This document shows, piece by piece, positions 44,851 through 53,516 of a stretch of 64,000 nt of DNA; position 1 is the stretch's first letter; each line of letters begins with the position of its first letter. Origin of the DNA: JAFGDI01 sp963662515 (GTDB taxonomy: Bacteria; Planctomycetota; Phycisphaerae; Sedimentisphaerales; SM23-30); NCBI GenBank assembly GCA_963662515.1, contig OY759675.1, forward strand, positions 2,728,001-2,792,000. Reading direction: 5' to 3'. The notes beneath the pieces are model-generated. The model was given only the letters and a program-made list of their open reading frames with translations. It did not search any database and was not told the origin of the DNA. The translations under genes and the position numbers were made by a program.

Positions 44851-47800
44851 ATGCAAAATATCGTTAAGATGCTGTTGGCGGCCATATTAATTGCCTTTAA
44901 TACCTGCTGCGGTGCGGAAATAGTTGACCTGGCAATTTTTAACAGTCGGCTCTGGGACAAAACGCTGGTTATTCAAGAGGCAGCGGAGATTAGTGCCAAT
45001 CAGTATCCAAATGCTGACACAATAATGGTTTGCGATTTCACCTGCGATTATTATCAGCCCGATGGTGCATATGTATCCTGGAGTGATACTTATGAGAAAG
45101 TATTGACGGAAAAGGGCAAGCGGGCCAAACAGACTCTGGCCCTGAGCTATAATGAAGCCTATACGAGCTGGGATGTACTGACACTGGAAATAATCAGGCC
45201 CGATGGCAGCATAACGGCCCTGGACATTGCCGCCAACAGCAAGATCATGATCGATCGTTCGCAGATGTCGGCCAATATATACGACCCGGCGGATAAGATA
45301 CTCCAGATCGGCCTGCCGGGCGTGGAGATCGGCGACATAATACATCTTACCGCCGCCTGCAATAACCACAAGCCGCGTTACAAGGGTATATGGTGTACAC
45401 TACAGAGCTTTGAAAGCACCGCCCCGATCCGCAATTTCATCTATGAGATCTATGAACCAGCCGAACTGCCCCTGCAGAAAATTGAGATCAAAGATCCGCT
45501 GCCCGGCACGGTTGATTTTTCTACCCGGCAGGAAAACCAGCGCAAAGTATATCGCTGGCAGGTACGCAATGTTGACCAGATATTCGCCGAACCAGCGATG
45601 CCTGCCTATTATACAGTAACCCAGCGGCTGCTGGCCAGTACAGAAACCGATTGGCGGGCCGTCTCACGCTGGTATTATCAACTGTGCGAGCCTTATCTTG
45701 CCACAGATGCGGCCATGTCAGAAAAAGCGGCAGAGCTGATCGCCAATTGCACTGACCGGAATGAAAAGATACAGGCTATATTCAAGTTCGTCTCACAGGA
45801 TATCCGCTATCTGGGCATAATACCCGAAGGCGAAGATGAAGCTCCGGGTTATCAGCCGCATTTTGTAACGCAGACCTTTGCCAATCGCCATGGAGTATGC
45901 CGGGACAAAGCCGCCTTGCTGGTCAGCATGCTCAGGCTCGCCGGTATTGAGGCTTTTCCGGTATTGATAAATAATGGCCCCCGTCTGGACATGGGCGTGC
46001 CCCTGCCCTATTTCAATCATGCCATTACCGCGGTATTGAACGAAGATGGCAGTTATATGCTCATGGATTCAACTGATGAAAATACTAAAGAGCTGTTCCC
46101 GGCTTATCTCTGCGATAAGAGCTATCTGGTCGCCCGGCCAGAAGGTGAAACGCTGCAAGTTTCGCCGATAACACCGGCACAGGACAATCTCATGCTGATC
46201 GATACGGTCGGTGAAATAAGTGCCGGCGGTAAATTGCAGGCCAGAGTGCATCTGTCCTTTCAGGGCATAAACGACAATGCCTATCGGGGCTTTTTTGCCC
46301 GCAGTAACAGCCAGGAAAGGCAGAAATACTTTGAATCGCTCATTAAATCAGCCGTTCCCGGGGCAACGCTCGATGAGTGTATTATCCAGCCATCTGATAT
46401 GCTCAATACGGCCCAGCCGCTGCAAGTGGAATTATCTTTCAGTGCCGATGATGTGCTGATCGGGTCAGGTGAAACTATAATGATACCGATGGTGAATATG
46501 GATCGGCTGGTAGGCATGGCCAATTTCGTACTGGGCAATACCGGTCTGGAAAAACGCAGGTTCCCCTTGCAGACCCGTTATGCCTGCGGAGTTAAGCAGA
46601 CCCTGAGTCTGGAACTGGATAAAGCACTGGGGAATTGTCTGGCTTTGCCGGAATATGACAGTATAAACGATGAGATCATCTCGCTGGAAAGATCGCTGGC
46701 AATAAACGAGGGTAAACTCACCGGCCGCGGCTCATTTATGCTGAATCTGACCGAACTTAACCCCCAGCAATATCTCACGCTGAAAGGGCATCTTAAAACC
46801 ATGGAATATAATGACCGGAAGATGACCATCTTTACCCGGCCAGACGCAGATGAAACCGCTGATGTTATATTCAATAAAATAGAAAGGACCTATGAGCTCA
46901 GCGATGCGAGTAACTGGACCGAAACGACCACGATCAGCAAGACGATCCTGAGTTATAGCGGCAAAAAGGATCATGCCGAAATAAATCTCAATTATAACGA
47001 AGGCTGGGAGACTATTGAGCTGCTGGCCGGCAAAGTAACAACCGGCACTAAGATAATGGAAATAAGCCAGGATGAGATCAATCGCATGGATGCCGGCTGG
47101 GTAGCCGCCGCCCCGCGTTATCCGGCGGGTAAAACGCTGGTAGCCTCGCTGCCCGGCGTTGAGATCGGCAGCACGCTGGAATATCAATATCGCCGGACGG
47201 TAAAAGACATGCCTTTTTTCGCTGCTACCGAGATCTTTGCCAGTCAGGACCCCGTCCGGCATAAAAGCATAACGATAATCATGCCGGAGAAGCTGCCTTA
47301 TCGCCTGCTGCTCGATGATAACGGCACGCTGGAGCCCGACCAGAGCGACTGCGTCGGTTTTATCCGCAGTGAGAGCCGCAAGGCCAATGGCAAAACTACA
47401 CTGGTTTTCCAGGCCGATGAGCTAAAGAGCATACCGCGCGAGAACAATCTGCCCCCGGCCCACAGCTATCAGCCGGTGGTAATGCTCTCTGTGGGCAACT
47501 GGCAGGAATATGCCCGCCAGATGCAGGAAAAGCTGGAAACGGCTTCTTCCAGTCAGAAGCAGACCCGCAACCAGACTCTGGAACTGATAAAGGGCCTCAA
47601 AGATGATACCGACAAAGTGAGGGCTATCCGCGACTTCACCGCCAGAAATATCCGCAAGGTCGGACCGGGAGCCGGAGCTATTACCACCAGCGCTGTCAGC
47701 CCGGCAGATATCACGCTCAAAGATGGCTATGGCAATACAGTCGATAATGCCATCGTGCTTTATACCATGTGCCGGGCCGCCGGGCTCAAACCGGAATTCT

Positions 47801-48672
47801 TCCTCACCGGCAGCACCGATGCCATCGAGCCGCTCCGTAAAACAGAGCTGGATTACTCACCGGCTTCCCTGCTCCATACCGTACTGGTTCGGGTCAGGGT
47901 AAAAGATCAGGTTTTCTGGCTCAATGACACCGATCAATATGACCAGCCGGGATATACCAGCTATGATGACCGGGCGGCTCTGGACCTCGGCAAACGCCGA
48001 TTCATTGAGCTGGATATTGATGATAAGCTGGAAAATCGCAGCAGCCAGCAATATACCCTTAAAATTGCAGCAGATGGCACTGCGGCAATAAAAGTCAGCA
48101 GCAGTATTCAGGGCGGCAGTTACGGGGCCCGCCGTAAGATGTTCGGTGAGATGATACCTGAGATGCGGGACCGCTATGTCCAGCAGCTGGTTGCCTCTGT
48201 CTCACAGGCTGCCGTACTCAGTGAACCGCTGGTCACTGCTTATGATAATTATCCCGGGCGGGAAGAATTTGCCGTTACCGCCCCCAAATATGCCGTTTGC
48301 GATGAGAACAGCATTTACTTTGAGATCCCCAACTCGCTGGCGGTGCTGGGCCTGAGAACAGATGAGCATAAAGCCCCCTACTATCTCAACGGACCGATCG
48401 TGCAGGAGCTGCGGATCAGCGTTGAGCTGCCCGCCGGATATGAACAGATACTGCTGGCTCCTGAGAATAAGACCTGGCTCTTACCTGATAATGCCGGGGT
48501 GCTGTCTTATCAGAGCCGCCGGGCGGATAACGGCAATATGGAAATAGTCCAGAAGATCGATCTCAAAGCCGCGATCATTGCCCCGGAAAATTATACCCGC
48601 CTGCTGGAGATCAACCGCCAGTTAAATCATAAAAGCAGAGAAATGATACTTATCAGGAAAGAGGGAAGATAG
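44851..48672 (+). CDS. Exported protein with tandem DUF3857-transglutaminase modules
   Basis: 1273 residues with a signal peptide (MLLAAILIAFNTCCG). Two modules of similar order are present. Module 1 (about 40-640): DUF3857 (SYNEAYTSWDVLTLEIIRPDG, LPGVEIGDIIHL) then a transglutaminase-like domain with C350 (GVCRDKAALLVSMLR), H390 (YFNHAIT) and D406 (LMDSTD), a complete triad. Module 2 (about 690-1273): LPGVEIGSTLEYQYRR, then KDGYGNTVDNAIVLYTM where Cys is missing, while His (LLHTVLVRV) and Asp (WLNDTD) remain. The second half is probably structural. Such proteins occur in Bacteroidetes and Planctomycetes; the function is unknown. AGGAG precedes the ATG. Confidence 0.8.
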   Translation: MQNIVKMLLAAILIAFNTCCGAEIVDLAIFNSRLWDKTLVIQEAAEISANQYPNADTIMVCDFTCDYYQPDGAYVSWSDTYEKVLTEKGKRAKQTLALSYNEAYTSWDVLTLEIIRPDGSITALDIAANSKIMIDRSQMSANIYDPADKILQIGLPGVEIGDIIHLTAACNNHKPRYKGIWCTLQSFESTAPIRNFIYEIYEPAELPLQKIEIKDPLPGTVDFSTRQENQRKVYRWQVRNVDQIFAEPAMPAYYTVTQRLLASTETDWRAVSRWYYQLCEPYLATDAAMSEKAAELIANCTDRNEKIQAIFKFVSQDIRYLGIIPEGEDEAPGYQPHFVTQTFANRHGVCRDKAALLVSMLRLAGIEAFPVLINNGPRLDMGVPLPYFNHAITAVLNEDGSYMLMDSTDENTKELFPAYLCDKSYLVARPEGETLQVSPITPAQDNLMLIDTVGEISAGGKLQARVHLSFQGINDNAYRGFFARSNSQERQKYFESLIKSAVPGATLDECIIQPSDMLNTAQPLQVELSFSADDVLIGSGETIMIPMVNMDRLVGMANFVLGNTGLEKRRFPLQTRYACGVKQTLSLELDKALGNCLALPEYDSINDEIISLERSLAINEGKLTGRGSFMLNLTELNPQQYLTLKGHLKTMEYNDRKMTIFTRPDADETADVIFNKIERTYELSDASNWTETTTISKTILSYSGKKDHAEINLNYNEGWETIELLAGKVTTGTKIMEISQDEINRMDAGWVAAAPRYPAGKTLVASLPGVEIGSTLEYQYRRTVKDMPFFAATEIFASQDPVRHKSITIIMPEKLPYRLLLDDNGTLEPDQSDCVGFIRSESRKANGKTTLVFQADELKSIPRENNLPPAHSYQPVVMLSVGNWQEYARQMQEKLETASSSQKQTRNQTLELIKGLKDDTDKVRAIRDFTARNIRKVGPGAGAITTSAVSPADITLKDGYGNTVDNAIVLYTMCRAAGLKPEFFLTGSTDAIEPLRKTELDYSPASLLHTVLVRVRVKDQVFWLNDTDQYDQPGYTSYDDRAALDLGKRRFIELDIDDKLENRSSQQYTLKIAADGTAAIKVSSSIQGGSYGARRKMFGEMIPEMRDRYVQQLVASVSQAAVLSEPLVTAYDNYPGREEFAVTAPKYAVCDENSIYFEIPNSLAVLGLRTDEHKAPYYLNGPIVQELRISVELPAGYEQILLAPENKTWLLPDNAGVLSYQSRRADNGNMEIVQKIDLKAAIIAPENYTRLLEINRQLNHKSREMILIRKEGR

Positions 48673-48678
48673 GGAAGA

Positions 48679-48881
48679 ATAGTAATAAGATATAAGATAT
48701 AAGTTGATAAGCTCCGGTGTTGCTGCGCAACCTGTCTTATGGCTTCGCGACAGTCCTGACTAAATAAATCATTTACTCTTTACTGCCGCGAAGCCTTAAA
48801 ATAGTCATCGGCCTCAAGGCCGATACCGGAGCTTATCAACTTATATCTTATATCTTATATCTTAATCTTATATCTTATTAC
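48679..48881. repeat. MITE-like multi-hairpin element, copy 3 (core inverted)
   Basis: Arms GATATAAGTTGATAAGCTCC and GGAGCTTATCAACTTATATC enclose the core in the opposite orientation relative to copies 1, 2 and 4 (GTTGCTGCGCAAC first, ATCGGCCTCAAGGCCGAT last). It lies between convergent genes and could act as terminator for both. Confidence 0.75.
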
Positions 48882-48882
48882 C

Positions 48883-50136
48883 TTACTTCATTATCTCACG
48901 CAGCAGGCAAGTGGCATAACTGCCGGCGGGCAGGGAAAAGTCCAGTTGCAGATAATCGCCGCGCCGATCGCGGCTCACCTGCCAGCGCAGCTCACCGGGC
49001 ATTACCCGCAAAGGCCGGCGGCCGGTTCGGGCATAGTATTTTTTGAGGGCCAGATTCACCTGCTCATTTACGCCGTTGGCAGCGAGAATAGCATTTTCTA
49101 TCTCACCGGCCGGGCCGGTAAGTGGCTGCATTCTCATGCCCGGCAGCGGCCCGGTGGCACTTATCTCACCGGCCAGGCAGCGAGCCTGCTCCACCCCGGC
49201 ATCGAGAACCTGAAAGACCGAGCCGTTATTATGCTTCCAGGCCATATCGCCGGTGAGTAATAAATCAAGGTCCGGCATACGGGCGGCGAGTACCTGATTG
49301 AATATATACGATTGCCAGGCCGAGACATAAAAATTCTTCATATCAGAACTGACCAGATAAGCCACCTTCTTCTTGCGGCCGCCGTTTCGCGCCAGTAACT
49401 GCAGGGCCTTTCTCTGCTCTGAGCACGGCCAGGGCCAGAGCTTACAGGCCTTGTCATAATGACCCTGCTCATAGAGCCTTCGTGCCTGCAATATCTTACC
49501 CTTATCCAGCTCGCCGGGCTCACCGAGCATAAGATCGGCAAACCGCTCCAGCTTATCGGCGATCAGAGCTTCGCCCAGCAGATGACTGTCGAGCCGGGTG
49601 CCAAACCGCTGCGGTCCGAAATAATTGGGCATACCCCGCCGGGCAATGATCTCACAGACGCGGGCGGCTGCCTGACCGGCCCGGGCCGGATCGCATTTGA
49701 ACCGGCTTATCCGCAGACTGAACCGATTACCGGCCAGATGACCCAGTTTGAGCTTATTGTCGTGACTGGTGATATTAAGCACCTTTATCCCGGGGATATT
49801 GAGCCGGCGGATCTTATCGGCGGACACTTTTTCCACCGAAAGCCATTGCCGGGTAATTGCCGTGGCATCTTTCAGACCGGCATAGCCGATCTCATGCCTT
49901 TTAACGCCCAGAGCCTGAGCGATAAGATTAATAGCCTCAAAAGTACCCAGATTAACTTTCTCTATCTGGAAATAGCTGTGACTGCCCGACCCGCAAAAAT
50001 CATAGAGCGGGATTTCATCGACCCGGAAATCGCCGGGCTCCTGCCTGATCTCACCGCCGATGCCGGATATTTCCGCGGTTAAATATGGCAGAACATCAAA
50101 CGCGTCCGCATTAGCATTGACTGACTTATTACTCAT
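48883..50136 (-). CDS. truD: tRNA pseudouridine(13) synthase TruD
   Basis: 417 residues, full length. EPGDFRVDEIPLYDF at the N-terminus and the catalytic motif IGYAGLKDATAITRQ with D90. NYFGPQRFG and the TruD insertion domain follow. It isomerises U13 of tRNA-Glu to pseudouridine, without help from other proteins. The start is ATG 50136. It is convergent with the DUF3857 gene; only the MITE separates them. Confidence 0.93.
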   Translation of the reverse strand: MSNKSVNANADAFDVLPYLTAEISGIGGEIRQEPGDFRVDEIPLYDFCGSGSHSYFQIEKVNLGTFEAINLIAQALGVKRHEIGYAGLKDATAITRQWLSVEKVSADKIRRLNIPGIKVLNITSHDNKLKLGHLAGNRFSLRISRFKCDPARAGQAAARVCEIIARRGMPNYFGPQRFGTRLDSHLLGEALIADKLERFADLMLGEPGELDKGKILQARRLYEQGHYDKACKLWPWPCSEQRKALQLLARNGGRKKKVAYLVSSDMKNFYVSAWQSYIFNQVLAARMPDLDLLLTGDMAWKHNNGSVFQVLDAGVEQARCLAGEISATGPLPGMRMQPLTGPAGEIENAILAANGVNEQVNLALKKYYARTGRRPLRVMPGELRWQVSRDRRGDYLQLDFSLPAGSYATCLLREIMK

Positions 50137-51010
50137 TTGTTTTCATATTCCTGCAAAGCCGTATAAACCGGAATAGCCCGGTTCAGGACCAGAGTTATAT
50201 GCTAAAAACCACAATTTGTCCAATCTATTCCCCCCCCTTACGCCGGGGGGGCGGAACTTTATTACTCGCGCCTTTTGCTGGGCATTTAGTGCTGTTGTGC
50301 TTTCTGTCTGACACTTACTCATTCAATCTGTCCAGTCGCCTCGCAAGTCTCGCCCGGTCCGGCGTAAGGACCACGAAACACACGAATTTTTTTTTAACAT
50401 TGGTCCCATAGGTCGCATGTGTCTCATAGGTCGCATTGTTCAATCTCGGTGCAGGGAAGAATGGGACCAATGGGACCGATGAGACCTATTTTTTAAAAGA
50501 CAGAAAACCGGCCTGATCTCAACTGTCGCCACTGGCAAGTCTTTAGATAGTACCGTGTGAAACAGAAAACCCAAGCAGCACTTAACGCTCAACGAAGGGC
50601 AAGAGTGATCAAGACCCGCCCCCCCGGCGGTGCTTACGCCGCACGGGCGAAACTTGCCGTGGCTACTGTTTAGATAGTACCGTGTGAAACAGAAAACCCA
50701 AATAGCACTTAATACCCCGCGGAGGGCGCGAGTGATAATGATTCGCCCGTCCGGCGTAAGGACCGCCACTGGCTGCTATTGTCAGAGCAGACCGACAACC
50801 GGGAAGAATCTCAAGCAAGGATGCTTGAGCTACCTGGTCTCGCCCCCCCGGTCCCGAAGCTAGTTCGGGATAAACTCCAGGGGTGATAAAAAAGAAAACA
50901 TCGGGAACGCTTGGCTCGCCGATGTTTTCCGGAGGGGAGAAAACTTTACTTAGTGTATCGACAGCGACCGTAAAATCTCTTTAATCATTCCTCTTTTTTT
51001 GTAAAATATT
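50137..51010. repeat. Repeat cluster upstream of the ABC ATPase gene
   Basis: No gene. Contents: TTACGCCGGGGGGGCGGAAC arm (50235-50256); GGTCCCATAGGTCGCAT nonamer units (50402-50490); a duplicated unit carrying TAGATAGTACCGTGTGAAAC at 50544 and 50670, 126-127 bp apart, each followed by AGTGAT..CGCCC; hairpin CTCAAGCAAGGATGCTTGAG with GCTACC (50810-50834); CCCGAAGCTAGTTCGGG (50853-50869); hairpin GAAAACATCGG..CCGATGTTTTC (50894-50929). Confidence 0.6.
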
Positions 51011-51757
51011 ATGATGCAAAATGATTATTTAATAAAAGTTGACAATATCTCTTTCCAAAGAGAGCGGAAACTTATACTCAGTGATATCTCCTTTACGCTC
51101 AGAGCCCGGGAACATCTGGCAATTATTGGCCCTAACGGATCGGGCAAGACCACGCTGATAAAGATCCTCTCAGGTCTGGAATGGCCTTCGGCTGGTCAGG
51201 TTCACTTTGCCGGCGAATCTGAAGCGGCACCTGATATAAGAGATATTCGCCGGCGAACTCATCTGGTAAGTCAGGCCGGCAAAAAAATGATCAATAGCTG
51301 GCAAAAGGCCATAGACATTGTAACCTCGGGCATAGACAACAGTTATGGCATATATCACCCCTACCCGCCCTCGGCCCGTGCAGCGGCTCTGCTGGCCATG
51401 GAACAGGCAAACTGCCATGATTGCCTCAATAAGACCTTTGATATACTCTCAGAAGGCCAGCAACAGCGGGTAATGATAGCACGAGCTCTTATCAGTAAGC
51501 CAGCTGTACTCATTCTCGATGAGCCCTGTAACGGGCTTGACCCCTGGGCCAGAAAGAAACTCACCGGCGATATCCAGCAACTCTCCGAGAGGAGCGATGC
51601 CCCGGCCATCATCTATGTAACGCATTATATGGAAGAGATTTATCCATATATAAACCATGTCCTGGCCCTGAAGGCAGGCAGGGTTTTCGCCTGGGCTAAA
51701 CCACAGGAAATACTTAAACCTGAGCTGCTTGACAGATTATTTGAGCCGGGAGACTGA
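51011..51757 (+). CDS. ABC transporter ATP-binding protein
   Basis: 248 residues. Walker A GPNGSGKTT (40-48), signature LSEGQQQRVMIARAL, Walker B AVLILDEPCNGLD and switch His in VTHYMEEI. The layout resembles single-domain ATPases of the ModF/YlmA group. No permease or binding-protein gene adjoins, so the transporter partner is unknown or absent. The start is ATG 51011 or 51014; no strong ribosome site is visible. Confidence 0.85.
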   Translation: MMQNDYLIKVDNISFQRERKLILSDISFTLRAREHLAIIGPNGSGKTTLIKILSGLEWPSAGQVHFAGESEAAPDIRDIRRRTHLVSQAGKKMINSWQKAIDIVTSGIDNSYGIYHPYPPSARAAALLAMEQANCHDCLNKTFDILSEGQQQRVMIARALISKPAVLILDEPCNGLDPWARKKLTGDIQQLSERSDAPAIIYVTHYMEEIYPYINHVLALKAGRVFAWAKPQEILKPELLDRLFEPGD

Positions 51758-51775
51758 AACGGTTAAGTCATTAAA

Positions 51776-51972
51776 GAATAAGTAATAAGTAATAAGATAT
51801 AAGTTGATAAGCTCCGGTATCGGCCTTGAGGCCGATGGCTGGTTTATGGCTTCGCAGCAGTAATGAGTAAATAATATGTTCAGTCAAGACTGTCGCGAAG
51901 CCATAAAACAGGTTGCGCAGCAACACCTGAGCTTATCAACTTATATCTTATATCTTATTACTTATATTATAT
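51776..51972. repeat. MITE-like multi-hairpin element, copy 4
   Basis: AATAAGATATAAGTTGATAA and its inverse TTATCAACTTATATCTTAT as arms. The core reads ATCGGCCTTGAGGCCGAT, GGCTTCGCAGCAGT..ACTGTCGCGAAGCC, GGTTGCGCAGCAACACC. Lies between convergent genes. Confidence 0.75.
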
Positions 51973-51978
51973 CTCATC

Positions 51979-53283
51979 CTACCTGCTACTTTTTACCTGC
52001 TTCGAGCGTTTACCGGTATCAATAGCAAGCAATTCCGCCCCGGCCTCTTTTACCGTCTGAGCAATAAGCTTTATGCCGGCCTCTACCATCTCAGGACTCT
52101 GCGAATAGGTAACTCTGATACATTCATGGCAATGCTGCCAGTCCTGATCCATGCCGGGGAAGAAATAATGGCCCGGCACAACCAGCACACCCTTTTGCTT
52201 GAGCCGCTGATAGAGCTCCTCATCAGTTATGGCCAGGTCTTTGAACCAGAGCCAGAGGAATAAAGCACCCTCAGGTTTATGGATATAATAATCCAGCCCC
52301 TGACAATACTTATGCACCATCTCGACAGCATGCTGACATCTCTGCTGATAGAACGGGCGAATATACTTTCTGCTCAGATGCAATATCTCACCAGAGGCTA
52401 CCAATTTACCGGCCAGAGCCGCTCCCATGCCATTAGGAGCCAGAGAAAGCACGGCATTAAACTCACTTACCATCTGGATAACTTCTTTGTCTGCGATGAT
52501 TATTCCGGTTCGTGTGCCCGGCAGGCCAAACTTCGACAAGCTCATACAGACTATAACATTTTCCTGCCAGAACGGACGGGCATCAGTAAAGATTATATTG
52601 GGGAAAGGCGTACCGTAGGCATTGTCCAGAATCAGCGGAACTGAGCTTTTCTGAGCCAGGCTGATAAGATGGGTAATCTCGGCATCGGTCAATACATTAC
52701 CCGTTGGATTAGTCGGACGCGACAGACAAACAGCCCCCACATCCTGAGCTATCTCCAGCTCATCGAAATTCACATGATATTTGAACAAACGATCAGGCAA
52801 GAATTCTATACGAGGGCGAAAGCTGCGGAAGATATCACCTTCCAGACCAATATCCGCATAACCAATATACTCCGGGGCAAGAGGCAATAAGATCTTTTTA
52901 TCCGGCTGACCAGCGCTCTTGCCGGCAAACATATTGAACAAAACGAAAAATGCTGACTGACTGCCTGCGGTAAGGGCGATATTCTCCGAACTTATCTGCC
53001 AGCCGAACTCACGATGAAAAAGATCTGCCAATGACTCAATAAAGGCGGCATTGCCCTGAGGAGTATCATAAACACCGACAGCTCGCTCAAAATTAGTGCC
53101 ATCTGCCAGTAATTTCTGCATTTCTGACCGGAAGGCAGCTTGCACCTCAGGAACAAAAGCCGGATTACCACCGCCCAGCATAAGCATATCACGATTAACA
53201 TTCATCGCCTTGCCCAGATCATCCATTAGCAGACTGATACCAGACTTTTCTTGAAGTTTCTTGCCAAAATCAGAATAATTCAT
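51979..53283 (-). CDS. avtA: Valine-pyruvate aminotransferase AvtA
   Basis: About 434 residues from ATG 53283; GTG 53295 also lies in frame but overlaps the ribosome site. Fold-type I PLP aminotransferase with MLGGGNPAFVPEV, LSRPTNPTGNVLTD, DNAYGTPFPN and Schiff-base Lys in SLSKFGLPGTRTG. The GGGNPA start region and LWFKDLAITDEELYQRLK are typical of AvtA. It exchanges amino groups between valine or alanine and keto acids. It stands alone, with a MITE at its 3' end. Confidence 0.87.
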   Translation of the reverse strand: MNYSDFGKKLQEKSGISLLMDDLGKAMNVNRDMLMLGGGNPAFVPEVQAAFRSEMQKLLADGTNFERAVGVYDTPQGNAAFIESLADLFHREFGWQISSENIALTAGSQSAFFVLFNMFAGKSAGQPDKKILLPLAPEYIGYADIGLEGDIFRSFRPRIEFLPDRLFKYHVNFDELEIAQDVGAVCLSRPTNPTGNVLTDAEITHLISLAQKSSVPLILDNAYGTPFPNIIFTDARPFWQENVIVCMSLSKFGLPGTRTGIIIADKEVIQMVSEFNAVLSLAPNGMGAALAGKLVASGEILHLSRKYIRPFYQQRCQHAVEMVHKYCQGLDYYIHKPEGALFLWLWFKDLAITDEELYQRLKQKGVLVVPGHYFFPGMDQDWQHCHECIRVTYSQSPEMVEAGIKLIAQTVKEAGAELLAIDTGKRSKQVKSSR

Positions 53284-53516
53284 TGTTATATTCACCTAAA
53301 ATAGTCACAAGCTAAAATTCATCATAATTGTTTATTTCCATATTAAACAATCACCTGCTCTATTACCAGCGAAAATCTCATCCTCTGAATCAGTGACAAA
53401 TTAAAAATCTAAACCTGTAATGGTTATATTTTAACGCAAAAAGACATTCATATAAAGGATAAGTCCAGATACAATGATTACAAATACTTAATTTCCCCCC
53501 ACTGGAGAACCATACA

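Noticed and set aside
50137..51010. CRISPR array
   Set aside because: Repeats here are unequal, differ in type and spacing, and only one unit is duplicated (126-127 bp); no cas genes in the window.
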